From Desulfobacteraceae bacterium (GTDB lineage Bacteria > Desulfobacterota > Desulfobacteria > Desulfobacterales > Desulfobacteraceae), in the NCBI GenBank assembly GCA_024225635.1, contig JAAEMK010000497.1, forward strand, positions 186,001 through 250,000: a stretch of DNA of 64,000 bases, in the 5' to 3' direction. Below are positions 44,894 through 53,543 of this stretch, in pieces. Each line of letters starts with the position of its first letter. The first letter of the stretch is position 1. The notes beneath the pieces were generated by a model that saw nothing but the letters and a program-made list of their open reading frames with translations, was not told the origin of the DNA and made no database searches. The translations under genes were made by a program, and so were the position numbers.

Positions 44894-45682
44894 GTGTATT
44901 TTCTTGGAATAGATATCGGAAGCCTGTCCTGCGACGCAGTGCTAATTGATGACGCCAAAAACGTGGCGGCATCGTCGGTGGTGCCCACCGGGGTGAGAAA
45001 TCTGGAAGCCATTGCCCGGGTAACCGCCGACGTGCTGGACCGATCCGGCATATCGGAGCAGGATATCGCCGCCACCATCTCCACGGGCTACGGCCGGACC
45101 CGGGTGGAAAACAGGGACGGGGCGGTCACCGAGATCACCTGCCACGCCCGGGGAATCCGGGAGGCGGTTCCCGGGACCCGCATCCTCATCGATATCGGCG
45201 GCCAGGACTCCAAGGCGATCCATATCGGTGAAAACGGCAATGTCATGGATTTCGCCATGAATGACAAGTGCGCGGCAGGCACGGGCCGGTTCCTGGAGGC
45301 CATGGCCAGGGCCCTGGAGGTGGATATCCTGGATCTGGGGGACCTTGACAGGGGGGCCGAAAGCGATCTTATGCTGAGCAGCATGTGCACTGTGTTTGCC
45401 GAGAGTGAGGTGGTTAGCCTCATTGCCAACGGTACCGAGCAGCGGGAGATCGCAAGGGGGATGAACCGGGCCATCGCGTCCAGGACCTTCTCCCTGGTCA
45501 AACGGGTGGCCCAAAACATTGACGGCCTGACCGTGTCCATGTCCGGCGGCGTGGCACTGAACAGCGGGGTGGTCCGGGCCCTCCGGGAGAGCCTCAAGGT
45601 CGACACCATTCACATCCCGGACAAGCCCGACACCATGGGCGCCCTTGGGGCGGCCCTCATCGCCCGGGAGAGGAAGGCATGA
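44894..45682 (+). CDS. Acyl-CoA dehydratase activase (BadF/BcrA/HgdC family ATPase)
   Basis: 262 residues of the ASKHA ATPase fold: GIDIGSLSCDAVLID, DIGGQDSKAIHIG and SGGVALNSGVVRAL. The two bridging-cluster cysteines are in NDKCAAGTGRFLE and SMCTVFAESEVV. It injects a high-energy electron into the dehydratase at the cost of ATP. Single-copy, homodimeric type. Last gene of the marR operon. Confidence 0.92.
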   Translation: MYFLGIDIGSLSCDAVLIDDAKNVAASSVVPTGVRNLEAIARVTADVLDRSGISEQDIAATISTGYGRTRVENRDGAVTEITCHARGIREAVPGTRILIDIGGQDSKAIHIGENGNVMDFAMNDKCAAGTGRFLEAMARALEVDILDLGDLDRGAESDLMLSSMCTVFAESEVVSLIANGTEQREIARGMNRAIASRTFSLVKRVAQNIDGLTVSMSGGVALNSGVVRALRESLKVDTIHIPDKPDTMGALGAALIARERKA

Positions 45683-45702
45683 AACCCGGCCCCGGGTTTC
45701 AT
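45679..45702. terminator. Palindromic hairpin between convergent genes
   Basis: ATGAAACCCGG and CCGGGTTTCAT form a perfect 11-bp stem with a 2-base gap. It covers the activase stop codon and ends five bases from the stop of the convergent gene. It is a compact shared end signal without a clear T-run. Confidence 0.5.
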
Positions 45703-45706
45703 GGGG

Positions 45707-46951
45707 TCAAGGCGCTTTGTGATGCCCTAGGGTCCAGTCCATGCATTGGCTGGACAAAAGTCCCCTGGCGGTTTCCCGGTCGACCCCGTAGAGCTGCCGG
45801 TAAAAGTCCAGGAGCCAGGATGCAAGATCGATATCCCTGAACAGTTCCGGGTAGGCGGCTTGCGCCATCACCATCACATCGATGGGATACTCCAGCCGTT
45901 TCTCGCAGTTGCAGGGGGTGAAGGGCAGGGCGGAGACCCTGCGGTTCCGCACGGCCCGCATACCCTTCAGGCTTTGATAATAGGGCGCGTCATAGAGTTC
46001 CCCCGGGGGATGGTAACCCCCGGAGGTGGCCAGCACAATCACGTCGGGATCCAGGGAAAGCAGCTGTTCCAGGTTCAACAGCCGCCATGCGCCGGGTGAT
46101 CCAAAGGCGTTTGTTGCATGGACAAACCGGGTCATGAGGTGGGTCTGGAGGGTGCGGGTGCCCCGGACATAGCCCGCCCCGCCCGCAAGCCGGGACCGGG
46201 GTGATAGGCCCAGCAGCAGGATACTTTTCCTGTTGGCCGGGGGGATCTTCCGGGTGCGCTGTTCAATCCCGTCCAGGGTCTTTTCCAGAAAGGAGACCAG
46301 GTCCCCGGCGGTCTTTTCCTTTTGAAAGATTTGGCCCAGGATTCGAATCTCCCGGCCCAGGGTCGAGACCTGGGGGGCGTCATGGGTGTTGGGGCCCTGG
46401 AGCACCACCAGGGGGATGCCCAGGGATTCCAGGAGGGCAAGGCGGGCGCGGTTTTTCCCTTCATCCTCGTAGAGGGAGGAGCTCCCGGTGCGGACGATGA
46501 TCAGATCCGGCTTGAGGCCGGCAAGCCGCTCGTACAGGATTCCGGTTCCATATTGCGCCACCACGGGCAGCTCCCTGAACCGGGGATTGAGATAGGTTAC
46601 GGTGTTCATGCCGCCCTTGACTTCATGGGTTTTTCCATCCAGGGCCGGGTAGGAGAAATCCATGGTGATTGGAATGGCCCTGGACCCAATGCCGATGATC
46701 TTCTCCGTGACACCGAACCGGGTCATCACCCCTTCGATCATGCCGTCGCTGACAGTGACCACCCGGTTTGCATGCTTTGGCACCTTGACCCTGACCCCCC
46801 TGCCATCCTCCACCAGGATGAAATCCGATGCATGTGCCGTCGAAAGGAGGAGGAGCCCCCAAAGCCCCAACATGAGCAAAATCGCCACCAAGCGGTGGGC
46901 CCATGCCGGGGCCGGGAGCTGTCTATTTATTTTTTTTGCCTGTTTTTCCAT
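45707..46951 (-). CDS. Periplasmic metal-chelate-binding protein (FecB/BtuF fold)
   Basis: About 414 residues from the ATG at 46951. A signal peptide (LVAILLMLGLWGLLLLSTAHA) precedes a TroA/FecB-type fold: RVVTVSDGMIEGVMTRFGV, LKPDLIIVRTGSSS, LLSLDPDVIVLATSGGY. FecB-like proteins carry siderophores, haem or cobalamin to an ABC importer. No permease or ATPase gene accompanies it. Last gene of the TonB-NRPS operon, so its ligand is probably the product made there. Confidence 0.85.
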   Translation of the reverse strand: MEKQAKKINRQLPAPAWAHRLVAILLMLGLWGLLLLSTAHASDFILVEDGRGVRVKVPKHANRVVTVSDGMIEGVMTRFGVTEKIIGIGSRAIPITMDFSYPALDGKTHEVKGGMNTVTYLNPRFRELPVVAQYGTGILYERLAGLKPDLIIVRTGSSSLYEDEGKNRARLALLESLGIPLVVLQGPNTHDAPQVSTLGREIRILGQIFQKEKTAGDLVSFLEKTLDGIEQRTRKIPPANRKSILLLGLSPRSRLAGGAGYVRGTRTLQTHLMTRFVHATNAFGSPGAWRLLNLEQLLSLDPDVIVLATSGGYHPPGELYDAPYYQSLKGMRAVRNRRVSALPFTPCNCEKRLEYPIDVMVMAQAAYPELFRDIDLASWLLDFYRQLYGVDRETARGLLSSQCMDWTLGHHKAP

Positions 46952-46995
46952 TACCCTTTCCCTTTTATTCTTCAAATACAGTCTCCTGGACACTT

Positions 46996-48198
46996 TTATG
47001 AAACCGCAGTGCTCCGGGCATCGTTCTTGGGCGTTCCCTGGCTTTGCCGGGCGTAGGTCAGGACAATCCATGTGAAAAGGCCGATGCAGGCAAACAGGGG
47101 AGAAGAGACCATGAAGATCCGGTCAATTCCCGCAGTGGTCAGGATGGTCCGGTTGATCATGGTGCCCAGGGCTCCGCCGGACAGCATGCCCAGGGACATC
47201 AGGGCCATGACGGACCCCCTGAGACCGGGGATGAGGTTCTGGGCCACCGTCACGTAAGAGGTATGGAGGGAGACAAAGGAGAATCCCCATACCAGGAGCA
47301 GAACGCAGAAAACGGGCGCGGAACCGGCCAGGGAGAGAAGGCCCATGGCAAGGCCGCCCCCCAGGCCGGTCCAGAGGCACAGCCGGGACAGGGCGATCTC
47401 CTTGATGACCCCGCTGCACCGTGAACTGACCATGCCGCCCAGGCCGAAAAAGGAGAGGATGCCGCCCACGGCAAAGAGATCCGATCCTGTGGCCCTGCGC
47501 ACCAGTTCCCCGGTGTAGGAAAAGGACCCGAACACCACAAAACCGGACAGGGCCACCAGAAAGAGGCACCCAACCACCCCGCCGTTTCCCAGGGCCTCTT
47601 TGTATATGCCGCCCATCCCCCGCCGGGCCAGGGTTCCGGGCCTGTTTTCAAGGGTGGCCGCAAGCAGGCATGAGACACAGAGTTCGGCCAGGCCATAGGC
47701 CAGGTACACGGTTCTCCAGGAGAACCAGTGGGCCAGGGCCCCGCCCAGGGCCGTGGCGGAGGCCCCCCCGAGGAGCATGACGCCCACAAGGGTCGAGATC
47801 GACCTTTGGCGCTGGGATTCTGGACAGGCATCCCCGATGATGGCAACGGCCATGGGCATGATGCCGGCGGCGAACGCGCCGTTCAACGCCCGGCATGCGA
47901 TCAGCTGGGGCAGGGTGTCGGCAAGGGCGCAGGCGCAGCTGAACAGGGCGGTGCCAAAGGAGGACACCATGATGATCCTGGAGCGTCCGAACCGATCCCC
48001 CAGGGGCCCCAGGACGATGTTGAAAAGCCCGAAGGCGATCATGTAGGAGGTGATCGACAAGGCGGCATTGCTGATGCCGACATGCAGGTCATTTGCAATG
48101 GATATCAGAAGGGGGGCACCGGAATAGATGTCCCCGTTGGTTAAAAAACCCATGGCGCAAAGGGCGAACAGCCATGGGGCGGACGCGGTGGTTTTCAT
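46996..48198 (-). CDS. MFS transporter in the NRPS operon
   Basis: 400 residues with twelve predicted helices and the MFS loop GPLGDRFGRSRIIMVSS. It resembles drug or siderophore efflux carriers. It overlaps the radical SAM gene by four bases. In a metallophore cluster it is probably the exporter of the product, although import of a chelate cannot be excluded. Confidence 0.88.
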   Translation of the reverse strand: MKTTASAPWLFALCAMGFLTNGDIYSGAPLLISIANDLHVGISNAALSITSYMIAFGLFNIVLGPLGDRFGRSRIIMVSSFGTALFSCACALADTLPQLIACRALNGAFAAGIMPMAVAIIGDACPESQRQRSISTLVGVMLLGGASATALGGALAHWFSWRTVYLAYGLAELCVSCLLAATLENRPGTLARRGMGGIYKEALGNGGVVGCLFLVALSGFVVFGSFSYTGELVRRATGSDLFAVGGILSFFGLGGMVSSRCSGVIKEIALSRLCLWTGLGGGLAMGLLSLAGSAPVFCVLLLVWGFSFVSLHTSYVTVAQNLIPGLRGSVMALMSLGMLSGGALGTMINRTILTTAGIDRIFMVSSPLFACIGLFTWIVLTYARQSQGTPKNDARSTAVS

Positions 48199-49301
48199 AG
48201 GGATGCTCCGTCAAGGACCCTCTGCTCCCGGGATAATTGGTTCTGCATGTCCATCAGGGCGCCGCAGGTGGTGCGGTCGAACCCGGGAATCCGTTTCTCC
48301 CAGGCCGTGACGTCGTCGAACCGGCAGACCCATCTTCCCTCTTCCCGGATCACGTTTCCGATTTTGAACCGGGGATCGGCCATCATCACGCAGGGGTAGA
48401 TCTCAAGCTCATGGGAAACGTAGAGATGGTCCATATGCTTCCAGCTCCCGGCAAGGCAATAATGACCATGGCGGGCCGCCCGCTTGAAGGGGTTGTCACC
48501 AATGGGATTGGGCCCGAAGTTCCCCTGAACGTTGATGGCTACTGCCGAGGTCTCATACTGCTTGCAGATTTCGTGATAGACCTGCCAGAAGTCGCCGATC
48601 TCTTCCGGGGAGAGGATGGCATGGCGAAAGGTCTTTGCCCGGCCGGTATAGATGAAGTTCTGGAAAAACACCTCGTCAACACCCAGCTGTTCCGCTTCCG
48701 CCACTATCTCTTTCATGTGGGGGAAGGTATCCCGGGATACGAGGAAATTGGCCACCACGTTAAACCCGTTTTCCTTGAGAAGCCTTATGGCCGCAAGGGA
48801 GATATCCCGGTTCCTGTTCGTATAAAAGGTATGGTATTCCTCCGGGAACAGGGTGACCCGCACGTCTTCGATGCGGTTCTCCTTCAGGAGCGGTAGAAAC
48901 TCCTTGTGCTGCTGGGCCACGATGATGCCGTTCGTGGAAATCTGCCGGATTCCGCACATCCTGAGAAGATCCAGGTACCCCCAATATTCCGGCAGCCATT
49001 CGTTTACGATGGGGTGGACGTAATACCCGTCGTCAAGAAACAGGTCGATGATGCCCCGTGCATCTCCATAGGGGAGTCCTCCGCCCCTGGCGCTGCCGCT
49101 TTGGTAGCAATACTTGCAGGTTGAATTGCACGCGTTGGTCAACCAGATAAAGACGTCCTTTTCATGGAAATCCTTGAACCGTTCCGGGTCGCCCAGGATG
49201 TCATAGACCGTATCCCTCAGGTTGTTCATCTTTCCGTCAAAATTGTCGTAACTCACCCGCCGGTTGTTCTGAAGCTCTTCTTTTGTGATATCCGTGGTCA
49301 T
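48195..49301 (-). CDS. Radical SAM enzyme in the NRPS operon
   Basis: 368 residues. The cluster motif is NACNSTCKYCYQSG (CxxxCxxC) near residue 58. The C-terminal third has further cysteines (HYCLAG, YPCVMM, RTTCGALM) in a pattern like a SPASM/twitch auxiliary-cluster domain. No cobalamin domain is present. It probably modifies the NRPS substrate or product. It lies 25 bases after the NRPS gene and overlaps the MFS gene. The reaction is unknown. Confidence 0.85.
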   Translation of the reverse strand: MTTDITKEELQNNRRVSYDNFDGKMNNLRDTVYDILGDPERFKDFHEKDVFIWLTNACNSTCKYCYQSGSARGGGLPYGDARGIIDLFLDDGYYVHPIVNEWLPEYWGYLDLLRMCGIRQISTNGIIVAQQHKEFLPLLKENRIEDVRVTLFPEEYHTFYTNRNRDISLAAIRLLKENGFNVVANFLVSRDTFPHMKEIVAEAEQLGVDEVFFQNFIYTGRAKTFRHAILSPEEIGDFWQVYHEICKQYETSAVAINVQGNFGPNPIGDNPFKRAARHGHYCLAGSWKHMDHLYVSHELEIYPCVMMADPRFKIGNVIREEGRWVCRFDDVTAWEKRIPGFDRTTCGALMDMQNQLSREQRVLDGASL

Positions 49302-49326
49302 GTTCGTTTCCTTGTGGTTGCTGGGT

Positions 49327-52300
49327 TTAATTGTATGCGTTGAGACACTGGTTCACCTTCTCTGCAAGCACGGTGACGTTGGGCGGTTTCATCACCGTGA
49401 AATGATCGCCGGGAATGTGATGGAGTTGGGGGCTTTGGGTGACGACCCTGTCCCAGCCCAGGCAGGTGTCGGAGTCGAACCGGGCGGCCAGGCCGCCCAT
49501 GGCCCCGGCCTCTTCCCGGTAGGGGGTATGCTTCAGGGAACCGCTGAAGCCATGGCTCGCCTTGAAGACCGCCACCGGCCCGTCATAGGGTTCGGGGGTG
49601 TAGTCGGCAAGGCCCTTGACACAGCCCTGGTAGACCTTGAGGAGCCGGTCCATCTGGGCGGTGTCGGCGGGATGAAGCCCTGCATCCCGGGCGGCCTGGT
49701 AAAAAAGGGAGATGACGGAGCCGTGGGTTAGGGTTCTCATGTCCCCCCTCACCCCGTCCAGGCCGTCCCCCGGGTCGAGGCCCCTGAGGTTGCAATACCG
49801 CTCCATCAGTTCCCAGCCGCCGCCAAAATCCCGTAGAAAGGAGAGGTAAAGATCGGTGTCGTCCCTGAATTTCCCATAGGCCTCGGGATTGAGGGATTCC
49901 ATCAAAAGGAGAAGATCGGTCTCCTGGGCCCGCTGTTTCAACTGCCGGGCGATCTCGTAGGCGATACTGCCGCCGGCGCAGAATCCACCCAGAAGATAGG
50001 GGCCAAGGGGCTGGATGCCCCGGATTTCCACAGCATACCTTGCGGCCATCTCCTTGAGGTTCGCGCAGGGCGTGGCGTGGCCGTTGGTGCCGTAGGCCCG
50101 GATGCCGTAGATCGGTCGTCCCTTGTCCATGCGCCGGGCAAGCTCAATAAAGCAGGTGATATCGCCGTCACCGGGATGGATGAGAAACAGGGGCCGCAGG
50201 TGCCGGCCGTGGTTGAGCCGGACCAGCCGGGGGGAAGGATCTTTGCCCCGGCTGGTCCGGCCGATGGTGGCGGCCAGCTGATGGATGGTGGGCGCCTTGA
50301 AAAGGTCCGCAACGGTAAGGGAGCACTTAAAGGTCGTGTTGACAAGGGAGATGAGTTTGACAGCAAGCAGGGAATGACCGCCAATGTCGAAAAAACCCTC
50401 GTAAATGCCGAATCTCCGGTCATTGCCAAACACCTGTCGGAACAAGCCCGCCACCTTTCTTTCCATATCGGTCCGGGGCAGGTCCCGGGCCGGGCCGTCC
50501 GGGGGAAGGGGGGCGGGAAGCGCTTTCCGGTCAAGCTTGCCGTTTGCGGTTACCGGCAGCTTGTCCAGGCGGATGAAAAACGAGGGAATCATGTAACTTG
50601 GCAGGAACCGGCCCAGGAACGCCGCAAGTTCAGGCCGGTCGATCTCCTGCCGGGAGAGGTAGTAGGCGCAGAGGCATGCCCCGGCCTTGCCAAGGCCCAT
50701 TGGGATGACAACACTCCCCTTGATGCCGGGCATCTTCGCCAGGACGGCCTCTATCTCCCCCGGCTCAACCCGGAATCCCCGGATCTTGACCTGGAAATCG
50801 GACCGGCCCAGGAACTCCAGGTTGCCGTCCCGCCGCCACCTGGCCCTGTCACCGGTTTTGTAGATGGTTTCTCCCGGAAGATGGGGGTTCTCCAGGAATA
50901 CCCTTGCGGTTTGCTCTTCATCGTTCACATACCCGGAGGAGAGACAGTCGCCTCCGATGTAGAGATCCCCCGGCACCCCGATGGGGACCGGGTTGAGATC
51001 CCGGTTCAGCACGTAGTACCTGGCGTTTTGGATCGGTTTGCCATAGGGAATCGTATTCCAGCACGGGTTCACCTTTTGTATGGGATATACATTGGACCAG
51101 ACCGTGGCTTCGGTGGCGCCCCCCAGGCTGATCACCCGGGCATCCTTGAACCGGTTTCGGATCTGATCGGGCAGGGTCACGGGGATATAATCTCCGCTCA
51201 AAAAGACCAGCCTCAGGCGGGACTTTTCCAGCCGGTCTCCCATCTGCTCCATATGGGGAACAAGCAGTTGCAGGGCTGCGGGTGCCGAGTCCCAGAAGGT
51301 GATTCCCTCCGTCAGGATGCAGTCCAGCAGCACCTGGGGATTTCGGGCATCCTCGGAGGTGACCATGCAAAGCCTTCCCCCGGCGGCCAGGACGCCCAGG
51401 ATATCGTAAACAGACAGGTCAAACCCGATGGAGGTGATGAAGAGAAGCCGGTCTGACGGACCCACCTCAAAGGTGGTGTTGACCCACTGGATGAGATTGA
51501 CCACCGGCCGGTGTTTGACCATGACTCCCTTGGGGGTTCCGGTTGAGCCGGAGGTGAAGATGATATAGGCCAGATCGCCGGCATCATTGATCCTTTCCGG
51601 ATTCTCCCTGGAACAGGCTGCTATCTCCCGGGCCGGGACGTGGGTGACCTCCCTTTTTTTCCATTCCCGGGCCCGGGGGCCGGGGGAATCCAGGGTAAAC
51701 AGGAACTCCAGGCTTTTCAGGCAGGACAGGCCGTCCGGGGTGCCCGCCACCCGGTCCAGGGTTTCAAGACCTTCGGTGTCTGTCAGGATGAAGCGGATGG
51801 AGAGGGTCCGGAGAATATGGCCGATCCGCTCCGGGGGAAGGAAGGGCTCCAGGGGAACATAGGCGCCCCCGGCTTTGAGGACGCCGAGCAGGCCCTGGAC
51901 CATCTGTACGGACCGGCCGAGGATCAGGGCCACCCGCTCTTGTCTTTTCATCCCACGGGCCCTCAACCCATGGGCAAGGGCATTGGCCCGGCCGTTGAGC
52001 TCCCGGTAGGAAATGTGCTGACCGTAAAAGGAGATCGCCGTGTCCGCCGGCCGGGCCGCCGCCTGCTCCTCAAACAATTCGTGTACCAGTGCCCGGTCCC
52101 GAAAGGGGGTGTCGGTTCTGTTCCATCGGTAAAGGAGCCGTTTTCGTTCTTTTTCAGAGAGGATCGTAAGCTCCCTAAGGGGCCGGTCCACATGGGAAAT
52201 CAGGCTGCAAAGGAGGTTCAGGTAGTGGGAAAGCAGCTGCTGGGCGGTGCCTTTGTAGTAAAGATCCCGGTCGTATTTCAGGTTCACCACAAGCCCCTCC

Positions 52301-53529
52301 GGCAGCTCCAGAACCTCCAGGACCACATCCGCCTCACCCGTCTGCCTTACGGTGTAATCCGGCGTGAACTTCAGGCCGGTGCCGGGGGGATCGGCATGGT
52401 GACGCCCCGTTCGCTTGAAATAGTTGTGAAAGGCGAACAGGGTGTTGAAGAAGGCCTTGTCGCCGGAGCGTTTCAAATCCTTGATAATCTCGGAAAACGG
52501 GTAGTCCGAATGGGATACGGCCTCCTCCAGGGTCTGTTGCACCCGGGCGATGAACGATCCCGCCGGCCAGTCCGGGTCCACCTCCTGTCTCAATGGCGTA
52601 AGGTTCACAAAGTGGCCCTGCACCTTTGAAAAAAGCGGATTGGAACGGCCGGAGACGGGCATGCCCACCAGGAGATCCTTTTGGTCCGAATAGATGGACA
52701 GAAGCAAATAATAGGCGGAAAGGAGCACCGCCGATGTTTTGAATCCGCAGGCATGGCCCGCTTTCAGGATTTTCTCTTCAAGCAGGGCCGGCACCTGCCG
52801 GGTGATCACCCGGCAGGTGGGGGCCTTAAGGCTTTGCCCTTCGCGTTTGGGGGTGTCTGCCGGGAACCCCGCCGACGGCGGTTCCCCGGAAAGCCTGGAA
52901 CACCAGAAGGATCGGAGTTCAGGGCCTTTTTTGTTCAAAATCTCCTCTTTCTGCCATTGCACAAAAGCCCCGTAGGAGTGCTTGCACAAGGGCAGGGAGC
53001 GCCCCGCGCCCCTTTGTTCCAACAGCCTGTAGAGGGCCGTCAGATCGAGGAACAGCCGGTGGATGGATATCCCGTCCACAAGGATGTGGGGGATCACCAT
53101 CAGCAGATAGTGCTCCTCTTTGGAGCGCCTGAAGAGATAACAGCGGATCAGGGGATCCGCTTCCAGGTCGAATGGCTGTCCGACCCTCCGGGCGACCTCC
53201 TCCCTGAAGGCCTGTTCACCGGTTTCTTCAGCAGGGCAGTCCCGGAAGGAAAAGCAGGGGGATGGATGGATGTACTGGACCGGCTCGCCATCTTCAACCC
53301 GGAACCGGATCCTGAGGTTGTCGTCCCCGGCCATGAGGGTGTTCAGGGCGCTTTTCAGGGTGGACCGGTTCACGGGGCCTGTCAGGCGGGCGGCGTAGGG
53401 GACGTTGTAGGATGGAGATGTCGGCGCCAGCCGGTGCAAAAACCACAGCCCTTCCTGACCGGCCGACAAAGGGAAGGCCGGTGGCCGGGGGGCATGGACG
53501 GACGGATGTGCCTCTTTGTTTGGAATCAT
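49327..53529 (-). CDS. Single-module NRPS: condensation, adenylation, PCP, thioesterase
   Basis: 1400 residues. Condensation domain about 20-450 with the active motif altered to PHILVDG (second His kept, near 151). Adenylation about 480-990 with IIFTSGSTGTPKG and FDLSVYD. PCP Ser in GGHSL near 1050. Thioesterase about 1110-1390 with HPGDGD, the nucleophile elbow GFCAGG (Cys near 1184) and a closing GDHF His. The pocket reads roughly D-L-Y-D-F-S-L-V-W, close to the Cys code DLYNLSLIW. No MbtH or phosphopantetheinyl transferase gene is adjacent. The start condensation domain must take an acyl or aminoacyl donor from elsewhere. Confidence 0.92.
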   Translation of the reverse strand: MIPNKEAHPSVHAPRPPAFPLSAGQEGLWFLHRLAPTSPSYNVPYAARLTGPVNRSTLKSALNTLMAGDDNLRIRFRVEDGEPVQYIHPSPCFSFRDCPAEETGEQAFREEVARRVGQPFDLEADPLIRCYLFRRSKEEHYLLMVIPHILVDGISIHRLFLDLTALYRLLEQRGAGRSLPLCKHSYGAFVQWQKEEILNKKGPELRSFWCSRLSGEPPSAGFPADTPKREGQSLKAPTCRVITRQVPALLEEKILKAGHACGFKTSAVLLSAYYLLLSIYSDQKDLLVGMPVSGRSNPLFSKVQGHFVNLTPLRQEVDPDWPAGSFIARVQQTLEEAVSHSDYPFSEIIKDLKRSGDKAFFNTLFAFHNYFKRTGRHHADPPGTGLKFTPDYTVRQTGEADVVLEVLELPEGLVVNLKYDRDLYYKGTAQQLLSHYLNLLCSLISHVDRPLRELTILSEKERKRLLYRWNRTDTPFRDRALVHELFEEQAAARPADTAISFYGQHISYRELNGRANALAHGLRARGMKRQERVALILGRSVQMVQGLLGVLKAGGAYVPLEPFLPPERIGHILRTLSIRFILTDTEGLETLDRVAGTPDGLSCLKSLEFLFTLDSPGPRAREWKKREVTHVPAREIAACSRENPERINDAGDLAYIIFTSGSTGTPKGVMVKHRPVVNLIQWVNTTFEVGPSDRLLFITSIGFDLSVYDILGVLAAGGRLCMVTSEDARNPQVLLDCILTEGITFWDSAPAALQLLVPHMEQMGDRLEKSRLRLVFLSGDYIPVTLPDQIRNRFKDARVISLGGATEATVWSNVYPIQKVNPCWNTIPYGKPIQNARYYVLNRDLNPVPIGVPGDLYIGGDCLSSGYVNDEEQTARVFLENPHLPGETIYKTGDRARWRRDGNLEFLGRSDFQVKIRGFRVEPGEIEAVLAKMPGIKGSVVIPMGLGKAGACLCAYYLSRQEIDRPELAAFLGRFLPSYMIPSFFIRLDKLPVTANGKLDRKALPAPLPPDGPARDLPRTDMERKVAGLFRQVFGNDRRFGIYEGFFDIGGHSLLAVKLISLVNTTFKCSLTVADLFKAPTIHQLAATIGRTSRGKDPSPRLVRLNHGRHLRPLFLIHPGDGDITCFIELARRMDKGRPIYGIRAYGTNGHATPCANLKEMAARYAVEIRGIQPLGPYLLGGFCAGGSIAYEIARQLKQRAQETDLLLLMESLNPEAYGKFRDDTDLYLSFLRDFGGGWELMERYCNLRGLDPGDGLDGVRGDMRTLTHGSVISLFYQAARDAGLHPADTAQMDRLLKVYQGCVKGLADYTPEPYDGPVAVFKASHGFSGSLKHTPYREEAGAMGGLAARFDSDTCLGWDRVVTQSPQLHHIPGDHFTVMKPPNVTVLAEKVNQCLNAYN

Positions 53530-53543
53530 GGCATACCTCCTTT

